Assembly: GCA_017404205.1 (NCBI GenBank)
Contig: JAFRCV010000021.1
Location: 62,001 to 126,000 of the forward strand
Direction of reading: 5' to 3'
DNA: 64,000 nt
Source of the DNA: Erysipelotrichaceae bacterium
GTDB taxonomy: Bacteria > Bacillota_I > Bacilli_A > Erysipelotrichales > Erysipelotrichaceae
The position numbers and the translations under genes were made by a program. Below are positions 7,348-18,116 of this stretch, one piece after another. Positions within the stretch are counted from its first letter, which is position 1. Each line of letters starts with the position of its first letter. A model generated the notes under the pieces. That model was not told the DNA's origin and made no database searches. It saw nothing but the letters and a program-made list of their open reading frames with translations.

Positions 7348-8145
7348 TTAGCTAGCTGCATTTAATAGTTTTTGGCTGCATCTTAACATTACTTCTGTAT
7401 AATATAATATTTCTGCATCATTTAAATCATCTTCCATTTTATCCATCTTATCTTCTAAATCAGATAACTTTTCAATATATTTTGCGTAATCTGCTAATAA
7501 TGTAAGACTAGATGAACCTGAATTTGAAAATCTATTCATGAATTCTATATATTCATCTATAAATCTTTCATATGCATCAATTGCTTCCTTTACATTAGCT
7601 CTTATAGTACTATTGTTTGTGACATTTTCAATAACTTCTTCAACTTTTTCTTCTACTTCTTCTTTAGCTTTTTCTACTATATCTTCTTGTTTAACTTCTT
7701 CTTTTATTTCTTCTTCATTTTTTTGTTTAGGAAGTCTTGTTATATCTTGGAATCTTGAATATTTTTTAAAATAAACAATTCCTTCACTTTCTTCCATTAT
7801 TAGATATGTGCCATCATATTGTGCAGTTGAATTATTAAAAATGACTTCATTATTCTCTTTGTCATATCTCCATTTATCATTTTCACCTTTGTCTTCTATT
7901 CCTGAATATGCATAAGCAGCACCACCTTCTTTAAGCACCAAATATATTTCAGATAAAGAATTATTATCCATTGCTTCTAATTCTTCTACTGAATAATCGG
8001 ATCCATTATAGTTAACTTTTGATAGTTTCCATGTTCCATATAAATATTCAAGAGGATCTTTTTCTGCTTTTCTTGAAGATGAACTACTTGTTGAACATGC
8101 TCCTAGTAATAATAAACATAATACAAACACAATAATTTTTTTCAT
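7348..8145 (-). CDS. Lipoprotein with C-terminal DUF6591-like domain
   Basis: A 265-residue secreted lipoprotein: signal MKKIIVFVLCLLLLGACST with lipidated Cys17, then a serine linker. Residues about 30-130 look like a small beta-barrel (GTWKLSKV..., typical of lipocalin-like stress lipoproteins). A highly charged Glu/Lys linker (about 140-175, probable coiled coil) follows. The helical C-terminal domain (VKEAIDAYERFIDEYIEFMNR ... DLNDAEILYYTEVMLR) corresponds to DUF6591 as I know it. A Shine-Dalgarno AAAGGAG precedes the ATG. Function is unknown; it is probably an envelope-associated structural protein. Confidence 0.75.
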   Translation of the reverse strand: MKKIIVFVLCLLLLGACSTSSSSSRKAEKDPLEYLYGTWKLSKVNYNGSDYSVEELEAMDNNSLSEIYLVLKEGGAAYAYSGIEDKGENDKWRYDKENNEVIFNNSTAQYDGTYLIMEESEGIVYFKKYSRFQDITRLPKQKNEEEIKEEVKQEDIVEKAKEEVEEKVEEVIENVTNNSTIRANVKEAIDAYERFIDEYIEFMNRFSNSGSSSLTLLADYAKYIEKLSDLEDKMDKMEDDLNDAEILYYTEVMLRCSQKLLNAAS

Positions 8146-8205
8146 TATTTAAAACTCCTTTATCTATTATTTGTATTATGAAACTGCACATAATGAGCAC
8201 GCAAA

Positions 8206-8230
8206 TAAAAACAAGATTTTTAATCTTGTT
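8206..8230 (-). terminator. Intrinsic terminator of the small membrane protein gene
   Basis: A 9-bp stem AACAAGATT/AATCTTGTT (8210-8218, 8222-8230) with a 3-nt loop, then T-rich sequence on the minus strand. It overlaps the stop codon of the 55-residue ORF. Confidence 0.75.
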
Positions 8231-8387
8231 TATTAGAATTATACTTTTTATTTGCTATTCTTATTTGAATACTTGTGCCAGCTATAATACCAATTGTGAC
8301 CAATATCATTAGCCAAAATGGTATATTATTTGTTAACAACCCAACTATTAAACCTAAAACCGCACCAGCTATTGCACCTATTATCAT
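8220..8387 (-). CDS. Small two-helix membrane protein (55 aa)
   Basis: The frame from the ATG at 8387 to TAA at 8220 gives 55 residues starting MIIGAIAGAVLGLIVGLL and ending KKYNSNKQD. Two hydrophobic helices (about 3-19 and 24-41) are separated by TNNIPFW; the first is glycine/alanine-rich. A GAGGA Shine-Dalgarno lies 7 nt upstream, and a strong terminator overlaps the stop, supporting a real gene. It is glycine-zipper-like, but no assigned function. Confidence 0.7.
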   Translation of the reverse strand: MIIGAIAGAVLGLIVGLLTNNIPFWLMILVTIGIIAGTSIQIRIANKKYNSNKQD

Positions 8388-8407
8388 GTTTTTTTCCTCA
8401 CATTTAA

Positions 8408-8683
8408 TTATACGCCAACAACATAGATTTCTTTAATTATTTTCTCAAGACATTTGATTATATCGTCAATATTAATCCCCTTTTTTTGCATATTCATAAT
8501 TTTTTGATAGCTTTTCCATCTTTCTTTTAAAATAAGGCTATGTTTAATTGTTTCAGTTTTCTCTAAAATATTGCCTTTATGTTCTCTATGCTTAAATGTA
8601 TTGTTTATTGCTAAATTAAGATGACGTGAACTTATTCTTCTTCCTAAGTCATTATTACTAAAAAATTGTAATTTTTCGTTTTT
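8408..8683 (-). pseudogene. Decayed 3' fragment, possibly an AbiEii/AbiGii-type nucleotidyltransferase
   Basis: An open frame of 91 codons ends at TAA (8408-8410) but is closed upstream by an in-frame TAA at 8684-8686, and has no ATG until very late. Codon usage looks coding: the translation contains GRRISSRHLNLAINNTFKHR, a RWKSYQKIMN segment and a final IDDIIKCLEKIIKEI helix. This order resembles the C-terminal part of AbiEii/AbiGii nucleotidyltransferase toxins, but the match is from memory and weak. The missing N-terminal catalytic domain makes it a pseudogene remnant. Confidence 0.45.
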
Positions 8684-8744
8684 TTAAGTCAAAAGTATTG
8701 ATTATTTTATATTAATAATGTTTTAATAGAAAAGTAAAAATTAT

Positions 8745-8940
8745 ATAGAGGTAGCGATGTAGAAGAGTAATTTCAGGAGCGGGCACGCTATGAATGAAAT
8801 GAAAGGCAATCATCGCCGAATGAATTGTTTGGCAAAATAATTCATGGGGTATAAGGAAATACCTTATACACTCCCACATATGTGGAGGCGCTATGACTAT
8901 GAAAGAATTTGAATCATATGTTGTAGCATATGATTTTTTA
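8745..8940 (+). ncRNA. Lysine riboswitch (L box) with terminator
   Basis: The 156-nt aptamer is closed by P1 strands ATAG-TAGCG (8745-8756) and CGCTA-CTAT (8889-8900). Internal landmarks match the L box: GAGGTAGCG, AGAGTAA, GAAAGGCAATCATCGCCGAA, TTTGGCA, a GGGGTATAAGG hairpin and the final CTCCCACATATGTGGAG stem. The expression platform is an intrinsic terminator (8912-8920 with 8927-8935, loop of 6) followed by TTTTTTA. An upstream promoter TTGATT (8698-8703) with TTTAAT (8722-8727) is plausible. Lysine binding should favour termination ahead of the ABC transporter genes. Confidence 0.82.
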
Positions 8941-8956
8941 TTTGAAAGGTAAAAGT

Positions 8957-9763
8957 ATGAAAAAATTATTAGGATTATTGTTAGTATTATTTATTCTTTG
9001 TGGATGTAGTGCAAACGAAAAGAATGATAATACATTTGTTGTAGGAATGGAAGTTAATTATGCTCCATTTAATTATGAATTAGCTAACTCAATTGATGGT
9101 GCTGTAGAAATTGATGGTGGCTATGCTTATGGATATGATGTTTTAATAGCTAAAGATATAGCTTCTAGTCTAGGAAAAGAATTAGTTATTAAGAAGATAT
9201 CTTGGGAAGGTTTAGGTCCAGCACTTGAAGCTGGTGATATCGATGCCATTATTGCGGGAATGACAGCCAATGAACAAAGAGAACAAGGCATTGATTTTAC
9301 AACACCTTATTATGATTCTCATGGAATGATTATCATTGTAAGAAAAGGTTCACAAATGGAAACATATACATCTATTCAAGATTTTGGTGGTTTGAATATT
9401 GTTGGCCAAAGAAATACAACTTATGATGATGTAATCGATCAAATTGAAAATGTAAATCATGTTACCCCAAAAGCTACATATCCAGAAATGGTTTTTGCTT
9501 TACAAAACAACGATGTTGATGGCATCACTGCTGAAATGGCTGTAGCTAAGGGCATCTTGGCTTCTAATCCTGATTTAACTTATGTATCTTTTGAAGATGG
9601 TAAAGGTTTTGATGTCGATACAACTGTTTCAATAGGATTAAAAGAAGGAAGCAGAGGAAGCGAATTCTTTAATGCTGTTCAATCTGCTTTAGATTCAATA
9701 AGTGAAGAAACAAGAGAAAACTATATGGTTTTAGCTGTAGAAAATCAACCAGCGGAGAATTAA
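8957..9763 (+). CDS. Amino-acid ABC transporter substrate-binding lipoprotein (probable lysine)
   Basis: A 268-residue lipoprotein with signal MKKLLGLLLVLFILCGCSA (lipidated Cys17), followed by a family-3 solute-binding domain: VGMEVNYAPFNY, GYDVLIAKDIA, LEAGDIDAIIAGMTAN, FTTPYYDSHGMIIIV. The start is placed at 8957, not at the ATG at 8930, because the latter lies inside the riboswitch terminator and gives a signal peptide with an unlikely extension; a GAAAGG Shine-Dalgarno precedes 8957. First gene of a three-gene importer operon under a lysine riboswitch, so lysine is the most likely substrate (inference). Confidence 0.92.
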   Translation: MKKLLGLLLVLFILCGCSANEKNDNTFVVGMEVNYAPFNYELANSIDGAVEIDGGYAYGYDVLIAKDIASSLGKELVIKKISWEGLGPALEAGDIDAIIAGMTANEQREQGIDFTTPYYDSHGMIIIVRKGSQMETYTSIQDFGGLNIVGQRNTTYDDVIDQIENVNHVTPKATYPEMVFALQNNDVDGITAEMAVAKGILASNPDLTYVSFEDGKGFDVDTTVSIGLKEGSRGSEFFNAVQSALDSISEETRENYMVLAVENQPAEN

Positions 9764-9764
9764 G

Positions 9765-10493
9765 ATGAAAATTGATTTTTCAATTCTAATAAACATCTTC
9801 AATCGTAATATATCTTTATTTATCCATGGCATTAAAATAACTTGTTTATTTGCCATAGTAGGAACTGTTGGTGGACTTATATTAGGCTTGTTGCTTGGTG
9901 GTATAAGAGCTTTAAAAGTTGAAAAGAATGATAGAGGCATTTCCAAGTTTTTTAAAGTTATTGGTTTAGCCTTCACAAGATTTTATATTTGGGTCTTTAG
10001 AGGAACACCAATGATGGTTCAAGCTATTTTCCTTTATTATTTCTTAAAACCTGTATTTCATTGGAATAGTTTTACAGCGGGTTTAATTATTATTTCAATT
10101 AATACAGCTGCTTATATGGCCGAAATAGTTCGTTCTGGTATTCAATCTATAGATAATGGCCAATTTGAAGCGTGTCGTAGTATTGGTCTAACTTTTTTTC
10201 AAAGCCTAAGATATGTTATCTTACCTCAGGCAATTAAAAACAGTTTCCCTTCAATTGGCAATCAATTGATTGTTAATATTAAAGATAGTTCAATGCTTAA
10301 TGTTTTATCAGTAACTGAATTGTTTTTCCAAACATCTTCAATTGCTGGATCAAATTATCGTTATATTGAAACTTATTTAATTGCCGCAATCATTTACTTA
10401 TTATTAACTTCATTAGCATCAGCTATTTTAAATGCTATTGAAAGAAAAATGAATGGTGGCAAAAAAGTCAAAACAAGTATGGAGTTTTCATAA
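9765..10493 (+). CDS. Amino-acid ABC transporter permease
   Basis: A 242-residue integral membrane protein of the HisM/GlnP type with about five helices. The conserved cytoplasmic EAA-like loop is seen as [22 protein letters not shown] (about residues 135-156), which docks to the ATPase. FRGTPMMVQ at about 83-91 is another family hallmark. The start is 1 bp after the SBP stop, and the stop overlaps the ATPase start. It forms the membrane channel of the probable lysine importer. Confidence 0.93.
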   Translation: MKIDFSILINIFNRNISLFIHGIKITCLFAIVGTVGGLILGLLLGGIRALKVEKNDRGISKFFKVIGLAFTRFYIWVFRGTPMMVQAIFLYYFLKPVFHWNSFTAGLIIISINTAAYMAEIVRSGIQSIDNGQFEACRSIGLTFFQSLRYVILPQAIKNSFPSIGNQLIVNIKDSSMLNVLSVTELFFQTSSIAGSNYRYIETYLIAAIIYLLLTSLASAILNAIERKMNGGKKVKTSMEFS

Positions 10494-11227
10494 TGGAAGA
10501 AATATTTAAAATCGAAAATCTAACAAAGAATTTTAAATCATTAGAAGTTTTAAAAGGCATTGACTTAAGCATTTATAAAAATGAAGTCTTAACTATTATT
10601 GGCTCTTCAGGTTGTGGAAAATCAACTCTACTTAGATGTTTAAATCTATTAGAATATCCAGATAGTGGAAAGATTTATTATCATGGTCTAGATATTATGG
10701 ATCCAAATATGAATGTCAATAAATATCGTTCAAAAGTTGGTATGGTTTTTCAAAATTTTAATTTGTTTAATAATATGTCTATTTTGGACAATTGTGTTAT
10801 AGGACAAATTAATGTATTAAAAAGAAATAAGGAAGAAGCTACTAAAATTGCAATTGAACGTTTAAAAGATGTTGGCATGTTAGATTTTAAAGATGCTAGA
10901 AGTACAACATTATCTGGTGGCCAGAAACAAAGAGCAGCCATCGCCAGAACATTATGTATGGATCCCGAGGTAATCCTTTTAGATGAGCCTACTTCAGCAC
11001 TTGACCCTGAAATGGTTGGTGAAGTATTAGATGTTATTTTAAAACTTGTTAAAAAAGGTATACCAATGGTCATTGTGACTCATGAAATGTTATTTGCTAA
11101 AGAAGTCTCTAATCGAATTATCTTCATGGATGAGGGAAGAATTGTTGAACAAGGAAGTCCTTTAGATGTTCTTGAAAATCCAAAACAAGAAAGGACAAAA
11201 CAATTCTTAAGTCGTTATCTTGTTTAA
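10493..11227 (+). CDS. Amino-acid ABC transporter ATP-binding protein
   Basis: A 244-residue ATPase: Walker [10 protein letters not shown] (about 37-45), Q loop VFQNFNLF, signature [15 protein letters not shown], Walker [15 protein letters not shown], and the H-loop His in IVTHEML. Length and motifs match GlnQ/HisP-type polar amino acid transporters. Its start overlaps the permease stop, so the three genes are co-translated. The operon ends at the bidirectional terminator at 11251-11274. Confidence 0.95.
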   Translation: MEEIFKIENLTKNFKSLEVLKGIDLSIYKNEVLTIIGSSGCGKSTLLRCLNLLEYPDSGKIYYHGLDIMDPNMNVNKYRSKVGMVFQNFNLFNNMSILDNCVIGQINVLKRNKEEATKIAIERLKDVGMLDFKDARSTTLSGGQKQRAAIARTLCMDPEVILLDEPTSALDPEMVGEVLDVILKLVKKGIPMVIVTHEMLFAKEVSNRIIFMDEGRIVEQGSPLDVLENPKQERTKQFLSRYLV

Positions 11228-11250
11228 TGTTCTATTAAGAGCTTTGTTAT

Positions 11251-11276
11251 AAAAAGGCCTTTTTAGGCCTTTTTTG
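11251..11276. terminator. Bidirectional terminator between ABC operon and GT4 operon
   Basis: A 10-bp stem AAAAAGGCCT/AGGCCTTTTT with a 4-T loop. The T run follows on the plus strand and the A run gives a T tract on the minus strand. It overlaps the stop of the convergent gene at 11263. Confidence 0.9.
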
Positions 11277-12441
11277 AATTATTTTTAATTAGATTTTTAT
11301 ATCTTTCTAATGCTTGGTCCATTATGACATCCCAAGAAACAGGAATGCTTTCTTTTGCTTTTATACCCATTTCTTTTAATTTATCACGATCTTTTAAAGC
11401 ATCTTTTAATACTTTATATAGGCTTAAATCATTATCAAGACACAATAAGCCATTAATACCATCTTCAATGCATTCAGCTGGTGCTGAATCTTTAACAACA
11501 ACTGATGCTGTTTTCGCATTTGCTGCTTCTCTTACGACCATTGAATATGTATCGTATTGTGATGGGAATACAAATAAATCCGCTAATGAATAAAGACCAT
11601 ATAATAATTCTTCATCTAAGATGTGGCCAGTCATTGTAAAATTATCGCTAAGATTTAAATCTTGAGCCCTTTTCTTAACTTCCTTTTCATGTGGTCCTTT
11701 ACCCGCAAAGACTAATTGAAACTTAATTTTATCTTTTTTTAATAATGCACAAGCATTTAAAATTCTTTCAAGATTCTTTTTCCAATTAATTTGTCCAACA
11801 TATAATAATACTATTTCATCATTTAATTGGTAATGTTTTTTAGCTTTGACAGCTAAAGATTCATCAATGTCTTTGACTTCCATACCATTTTCAATGACAA
11901 TTATTTCTTTCTTGAAGCCATATGATCTTAAAGTATCAGCTGAGTTTTTAGAAACTGTCCATACTTCATCACAATGATCATAGAATTTAAGTAAAGCATC
12001 AGTGCCGATTTTAGCTAAATGTTTTGATTTAGTTATTTGATAAAAATCATCATAATATTTTGAATGGAACGAACCAACAACAGGCACATGGTGTTTTTCA
12101 GCATATTTAAGTCCTTCAAAACCAGCAATAAAAGGTGTATGAACATGAACAATATCAAACTTATTCATTTCAAGTCTTTTTTTAAAATGAGTATCTAAAT
12201 CAGGTACGCCAGCATTATAAGCAGTTGTTGGAACTGTGGCACTATAATAATCAATTATTTCAAAAGGAAAATTCCCACGATAGCCCATATCTTCCATAGG
12301 ACATATCGCTACTACTTCCTGTCCTTTTTTACCAAGTGTATTACAATAATTGAAAGCTACCCTTCCTACGCCATCAACAATTGGAAGAAACGAATCAGAG
12401 AATTGTCCAATTTTCATTTTTTTATTCATAGATGTATTCAT
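11263..12441 (-). CDS. GT4 glycosyltransferase, probably diacylglycerol glucosyltransferase-like
   Basis: A 392-residue GT-B enzyme. The N-terminal half begins KIGQFSDSFLPIVDGVGRVAFN, with the DGV loop typical of monoglucosyl-diacylglycerol synthases, followed by HVHTPFIAGFEGLKYA and GSFHSKYYDDFY. The C-terminal half has LYVGQINWKKNLERIL and a VFPSQYDTYSMVVREAANA segment holding the EX7E-like donor site. These features suggest glycolipid synthesis at the membrane, but the acceptor is not certain. The start at 12441 has GAGG upstream and overlaps the DUF885 gene by 20 bp; ATGs at 12429 and 12417 are alternatives. Last gene of the hslO operon. Confidence 0.85.
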   Translation of the reverse strand: MNTSMNKKMKIGQFSDSFLPIVDGVGRVAFNYCNTLGKKGQEVVAICPMEDMGYRGNFPFEIIDYYSATVPTTAYNAGVPDLDTHFKKRLEMNKFDIVHVHTPFIAGFEGLKYAEKHHVPVVGSFHSKYYDDFYQITKSKHLAKIGTDALLKFYDHCDEVWTVSKNSADTLRSYGFKKEIIVIENGMEVKDIDESLAVKAKKHYQLNDEIVLLYVGQINWKKNLERILNACALLKKDKIKFQLVFAGKGPHEKEVKKRAQDLNLSDNFTMTGHILDEELLYGLYSLADLFVFPSQYDTYSMVVREAANAKTASVVVKDSAPAECIEDGINGLLCLDNDLSLYKVLKDALKDRDKLKEMGIKAKESIPVSWDVIMDQALERYKNLIKNNSKKA

Positions 12442-14281
12442 TTACAGCCTCTTTCAAAATACTAAATGGCATTGGTCCATTTTTAGTAATTGCTTCATTG
12501 AATTTAATTTCATCAAAACTATCGCCAAGTTCTTCAATTGCATAAGCTCTTAATGTTTCAAAACTTAAACAGCCTATTCCATATCTATCTAAAACACCTG
12601 CTCTATCTATGCAATCTTCAACAATATTTGCTGCATAAGCGCCATTAAAGCCAGATTCATTCATAAATTCAGCTACATCATCAACAGTCCAGCCAAAATA
12701 ATTGACACCCATATCAATTATCGATTGTAGAATATAGCCACCAAATTCAAATACATAAGCTAAATCTTTAGCTCCTTGATCATTAGTAATGTAATCAAGA
12801 GCGTTATTTTGTGAATAACAAGCATATCCTTCTGTATAACCAATAAAACTTTGTGTAATTCTAAAATTAGCAGGATTAGTTAAATAAAAGTGTACATGTT
12901 CATATAAGTGTCCAGGAATTCCTTCATGAGCTAATGTTTGATATGTGTTTATAGGATCTTCACTAACTAAATTAGGATTCATTCTTATAACATTTTGATT
13001 TAAATCATCAAGTGGTGAAGGCATATAATAAGCAATTACAGAATCAGATGCGCTAGATTCATCTAAATAAGAAATATTGTACTTAATTTCACCAATATTT
13101 GGATAATTCTTCATATAATTGTTAGCTAAAAATTCTAATATTTCTTCATTACTTTTGCCTAATGGCTCAACATTACCAGATGCAAGATTTTGAAATTCAT
13201 TTACAGATTTTTGATTATAATAAGCTGTATTAAATGCCGCTAAGTGTTCATCAAATAAATCCTTTGAATTTTCAAATATTTCATCTATAGACATATTATT
13301 TGAAGTATTCAACAAATAAACAAGTTCGGCATAATCTTTATCAATATTGCTTAAGCGATTTGTTTCTACACTTGCATGACCATAATATTGGCTTAATTCA
13401 TCAACACCTTTTTCAAATACTGGTATGATTTCTTCTTTAACAATTTTTTCATTCTTTTCTTTATATTCATTCTTTTGATTATCATCTAAGAAATTGACTG
13501 AATCAATACGATCATTAAAAGATGTAATTAGTGTATTGTCATCTACTTTCGAACAATATGAATTAATATAATCTAATGTATAATCAAGTGAATAATCAGT
13601 TAGATAAAGCCCATTTTGCGCTTGTTTAGAAGTATAAATATAGGCATCATTGACATAACGATCAACATCACTTAATAAAACTAAATAATCTTCAACTTCT
13701 TCTTGATTATGAAAAACAAATTCATCAAAATTAGTCACAAGATTTGATAAAATATCTGTTCCACCAGTAAATAATTGATCATATTTTGAATACATTGTTG
13801 AAGCTAATGATTCAATCAAACTATATTCCAATATTTCATAATCATATTGTTGTCTATATGATAATGAATCAAAGTCAAAGGCTTGTAATCTATATATTTG
13901 GTCTAATAAATCAGAAATATCAGGATCATCACTATATTCTATTTCGCCTATTGTAAGTTCGGGCTTTTCAACTCCATAAGCCTTATAGTCTATCAGCGTA
14001 TAATGCATATTTAGATAATCATTTTCCATTGTTTCTACAAAGATATCATCTAAAAAACTATCAAATTCTTCATTATCATCTACATTTTCTGATGTTTTAT
14101 AGCGAACAGTATAATTCTTCAATAAATTAATAAAATCTTTACCACTTAAGTTTTCGCCATCAACAATGCGATTGACATTGTTATTATCGATTGTTTCTTT
14201 ATTTCTTGTAAGAGTCTTATTATTTGTGCAAGCACTCAATAACAGAAATAAAGACAACAAAACAACTAATAATTTTTTCAT
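12422..14281 (-). CDS. DUF885 family metallopeptidase-like lipoprotein
   Basis: A 619-residue lipoprotein: signal MKKLLVVLLSLFLLLSACT (Cys18), then a long helical region. The zinc motif of DUF885 is complete: TLAHEGIPGHLYEHV (HEGxPGH, about residue 452 onward), with a downstream YTEGYACY that supplies the third ligand Glu. This is an M32-like helical metallopeptidase family whose substrates are mostly unknown; extracellular peptide degradation is likely. ATGA overlap (4 bp) with dusB and 20-bp overlap with the glycosyltransferase place it inside the operon. Confidence 0.88.
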   Translation of the reverse strand: MKKLLVVLLSLFLLLSACTNNKTLTRNKETIDNNNVNRIVDGENLSGKDFINLLKNYTVRYKTSENVDDNEEFDSFLDDIFVETMENDYLNMHYTLIDYKAYGVEKPELTIGEIEYSDDPDISDLLDQIYRLQAFDFDSLSYRQQYDYEILEYSLIESLASTMYSKYDQLFTGGTDILSNLVTNFDEFVFHNQEEVEDYLVLLSDVDRYVNDAYIYTSKQAQNGLYLTDYSLDYTLDYINSYCSKVDDNTLITSFNDRIDSVNFLDDNQKNEYKEKNEKIVKEEIIPVFEKGVDELSQYYGHASVETNRLSNIDKDYAELVYLLNTSNNMSIDEIFENSKDLFDEHLAAFNTAYYNQKSVNEFQNLASGNVEPLGKSNEEILEFLANNYMKNYPNIGEIKYNISYLDESSASDSVIAYYMPSPLDDLNQNVIRMNPNLVSEDPINTYQTLAHEGIPGHLYEHVHFYLTNPANFRITQSFIGYTEGYACYSQNNALDYITNDQGAKDLAYVFEFGGYILQSIIDMGVNYFGWTVDDVAEFMNESGFNGAYAANIVEDCIDRAGVLDRYGIGCLSFETLRAYAIEELGDSFDEIKFNEAITKNGPMPFSILKEAVNEYIYE

Positions 14282-15240
14282 ACAACCCCCAAAGATTTTT
14301 CATATTCTTTTAATATTTTTTCGGCTTCCTTTAATGTGTTAGCTCTAGACAATCTTGTCTTATAGATAGAGCTATTATATAAGCCATTTAAATAATGAGG
14401 AGCAATGCCTCGCATTTCTTTGATGGCAACTTCCTCGCCTTTTAATTCTACTAGTTTTTTAATGTGTTTCAAGCATGCCCTTATTTTATCTTTATAAGTT
14501 ATTTCTTTATATATTTTTCCTTGTTCATAGGCATTTATCTGTTTAATTAAGAAGGGATTCCCTACTAGACCTCTACCAATCATGATGGCATCACAATCAT
14601 TTTTATGAGCAATATAATCATCAAGTGATTTAATATCACCATTTCCAATAACAGGTATCTTTAAAGAATTATGTAATATTCTTATATGATCCCAATTAGC
14701 TTTACCTTCATACATTTGTGAGCGTGTTCTTGCGTGTAAAGTGATAGCACTAACACCAATATCTTCTAGTTTTTTAGCTAAAGAAAGATAATTTAGATGT
14801 TTACTGTCAAAACCTAAACGCATTTTTACAGTTACGGGCTTATTAGATGCTTTAATTACAGCTTTGCATATTTCGACAGCTAGTTCTTCATCCTTCATCA
14901 AGGCACTTCCAGCACCTGTTTTAATGACTTTGTTCACAGGACAACCCATATTAATATCAATAATGTCGCAATTAACATTATTAACTACTTTTGCGGCATT
15001 TTCCATTGTTTTAACATCGCTTCCAAAAAGTTGTAAGCTAGATGGATGTATATCGCCATAATCAATCATGTCAAAAGTCTTCGCATTATTATAATAAATG
15101 GCTTTATCGGAAATCATTTCGCCACACACTAGTCCTGCGCCATATTCTAAACAAAGTGAACGATAGGCATCATTACTGATGCCTGCAAGTGGTGCTACTA
15201 TTACGGGTTTTTTAATCTTTACATTACCTATCTTTAACAT
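14278..15240 (-). CDS. dusB: tRNA-dihydrouridine synthase (DusB-like)
   Basis: A 320-residue FMN enzyme reducing uridine in the tRNA D-loop. Motifs: APLAGISNDAYRSLC at the FMN-phosphate end, LQLFGSD, INMGCPVNKV with the catalytic Cys, AGSALMKD, VKMRLGFD, LHARTRSQMYEGKANW, IGNGDI and MIGRGLVGNPF. The length matches DusB. It overlaps hslO by 17 bp and DUF885 by 4 bp, showing a tightly packed operon. Confidence 0.95.
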   Translation of the reverse strand: MLKIGNVKIKKPVIVAPLAGISNDAYRSLCLEYGAGLVCGEMISDKAIYYNNAKTFDMIDYGDIHPSSLQLFGSDVKTMENAAKVVNNVNCDIIDINMGCPVNKVIKTGAGSALMKDEELAVEICKAVIKASNKPVTVKMRLGFDSKHLNYLSLAKKLEDIGVSAITLHARTRSQMYEGKANWDHIRILHNSLKIPVIGNGDIKSLDDYIAHKNDCDAIMIGRGLVGNPFLIKQINAYEQGKIYKEITYKDKIRACLKHIKKLVELKGEEVAIKEMRGIAPHYLNGLYNSSIYKTRLSRANTLKEAEKILKEYEKSLGVV

Positions 15241-16099
15241 ACTTCATTAATAAATTTATATCGTTTTCATCATATGTATAAACTTTTTCACAAAATTCAC
15301 ATTTGATTTCAACACTAGGATCTTTACTTAAATCTATTAGATCTTTTTTTGGAAGCGTTAATAGATTAGCTAAGAATTTTTCTTTTGAACAATTACAATA
15401 ATATTTAACTTCTCTACTTTCTAATACTTCAGCATCCACAAACAGCGATTTAATATATTTTTCTAAATCATTATCTTTATCAATTACTGAAGATATTGGT
15501 TCTAAATTATTAGCTAATTTTTCAACATATTTGATATCTTCTTCTGTGTGATCTGGTAAAAGTTCTAATAATAATACACCTGCTGATTTACAAGAATAAT
15601 CAACATCCACAAGAACACCAACAGATACTACTGTGGGGATTTGTTCAGATACACTAAAATAATAGGCAAAATCATCACCAATTTCACCACTTCTCAGTTT
15701 TACTTGGCTTGTATAATTGTTCTTTAATTTTAAATTCTTTAATACTTTTAAATAACCATTATTGCCAACAGCTAGACCAACAGCTAATTTGTTAGAGCTG
15801 TTATATTTTAAATAAATGTGATTGTCACCAACAAAGCCTTTAACATTTCCCTTACTATCTGCACTAACCATAATTGTGCCAATCGCACCACCACCATTAA
15901 TAGTTGTTGTTAAAGATTCACCTTCTTCTTTTTGTCTTAAGCCCATACAAGCAGTTACAGACATCACTCTGCCCAAAGCTGCTAAAGATGTCGGATAACA
16001 ATCATGTATCTTTCTAGCTTCTTCAACCATTTCGGTTGTATCACCTAAATAAAAACGTAAATGTCTATTTAGAGCTGTTCCTATAATTATTCTACTCAT
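15224..16099 (-). CDS. hslO: Redox-regulated chaperone Hsp33
   Basis: A 291-residue cytoplasmic holdase activated by oxidation. The N-terminal fold is recognised by GRVMSVTACMG and the glycine-rich TINGGGAIGTIMVSADSKG. The C-terminal zinc site is complete: CNC (about 238-240) and CEFC (about 271-274), the four redox cysteines. There is no Shine-Dalgarno sequence: the extended -10 TGTTAAAAT ends 6 nt before the ATG, so a leaderless mRNA is predicted. First gene of the hslO-dusB-DUF885-GT4 operon. Confidence 0.95.
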   Translation of the reverse strand: MSRIIIGTALNRHLRFYLGDTTEMVEEARKIHDCYPTSLAALGRVMSVTACMGLRQKEEGESLTTTINGGGAIGTIMVSADSKGNVKGFVGDNHIYLKYNSSNKLAVGLAVGNNGYLKVLKNLKLKNNYTSQVKLRSGEIGDDFAYYFSVSEQIPTVVSVGVLVDVDYSCKSAGVLLLELLPDHTEEDIKYVEKLANNLEPISSVIDKDNDLEKYIKSLFVDAEVLESREVKYYCNCSKEKFLANLLTLPKKDLIDLSKDPSVEIKCEFCEKVYTYDENDINLLMKYVKDR

Positions 16100-16105
16100 G
16101 TATCT

Positions 16106-16114
16106 ATTTTAACA
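16106..16114 (-). promoter_or_regulatory. Extended -10 promoter of hslO (leaderless)
   Basis: TG-T-TAAAAT on the minus strand, 6 nt before the ATG at 16099. A weaker TATAAT lies a few bases further upstream and could give a short leader instead. Confidence 0.55.
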
Positions 16115-16126
16115 AATTATAGCTAC

Positions 16127-16150
16127 AAAAAAGACTAGTTTAAACTAGTC
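16127..16150 (-). terminator. Intrinsic terminator of ftsH
   Basis: An 18-nt perfect palindrome (16133-16150) follows the ftsH stop by 4 bp and is followed by six T on the minus strand. Confidence 0.8.
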
Positions 16151-16154
16151 CTTC

Positions 16155-18107
<1,953 letters not shown>

Positions 18108-18116
18108 GTATCCTCC

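Noticed and set aside
8930-8956. Upstream in-frame ATG extending the ABC substrate-binding protein
   Set aside because: It lies within the riboswitch terminator stem and would put extra residues before a normal lipoprotein signal peptide; ATG 8957 has a Shine-Dalgarno.
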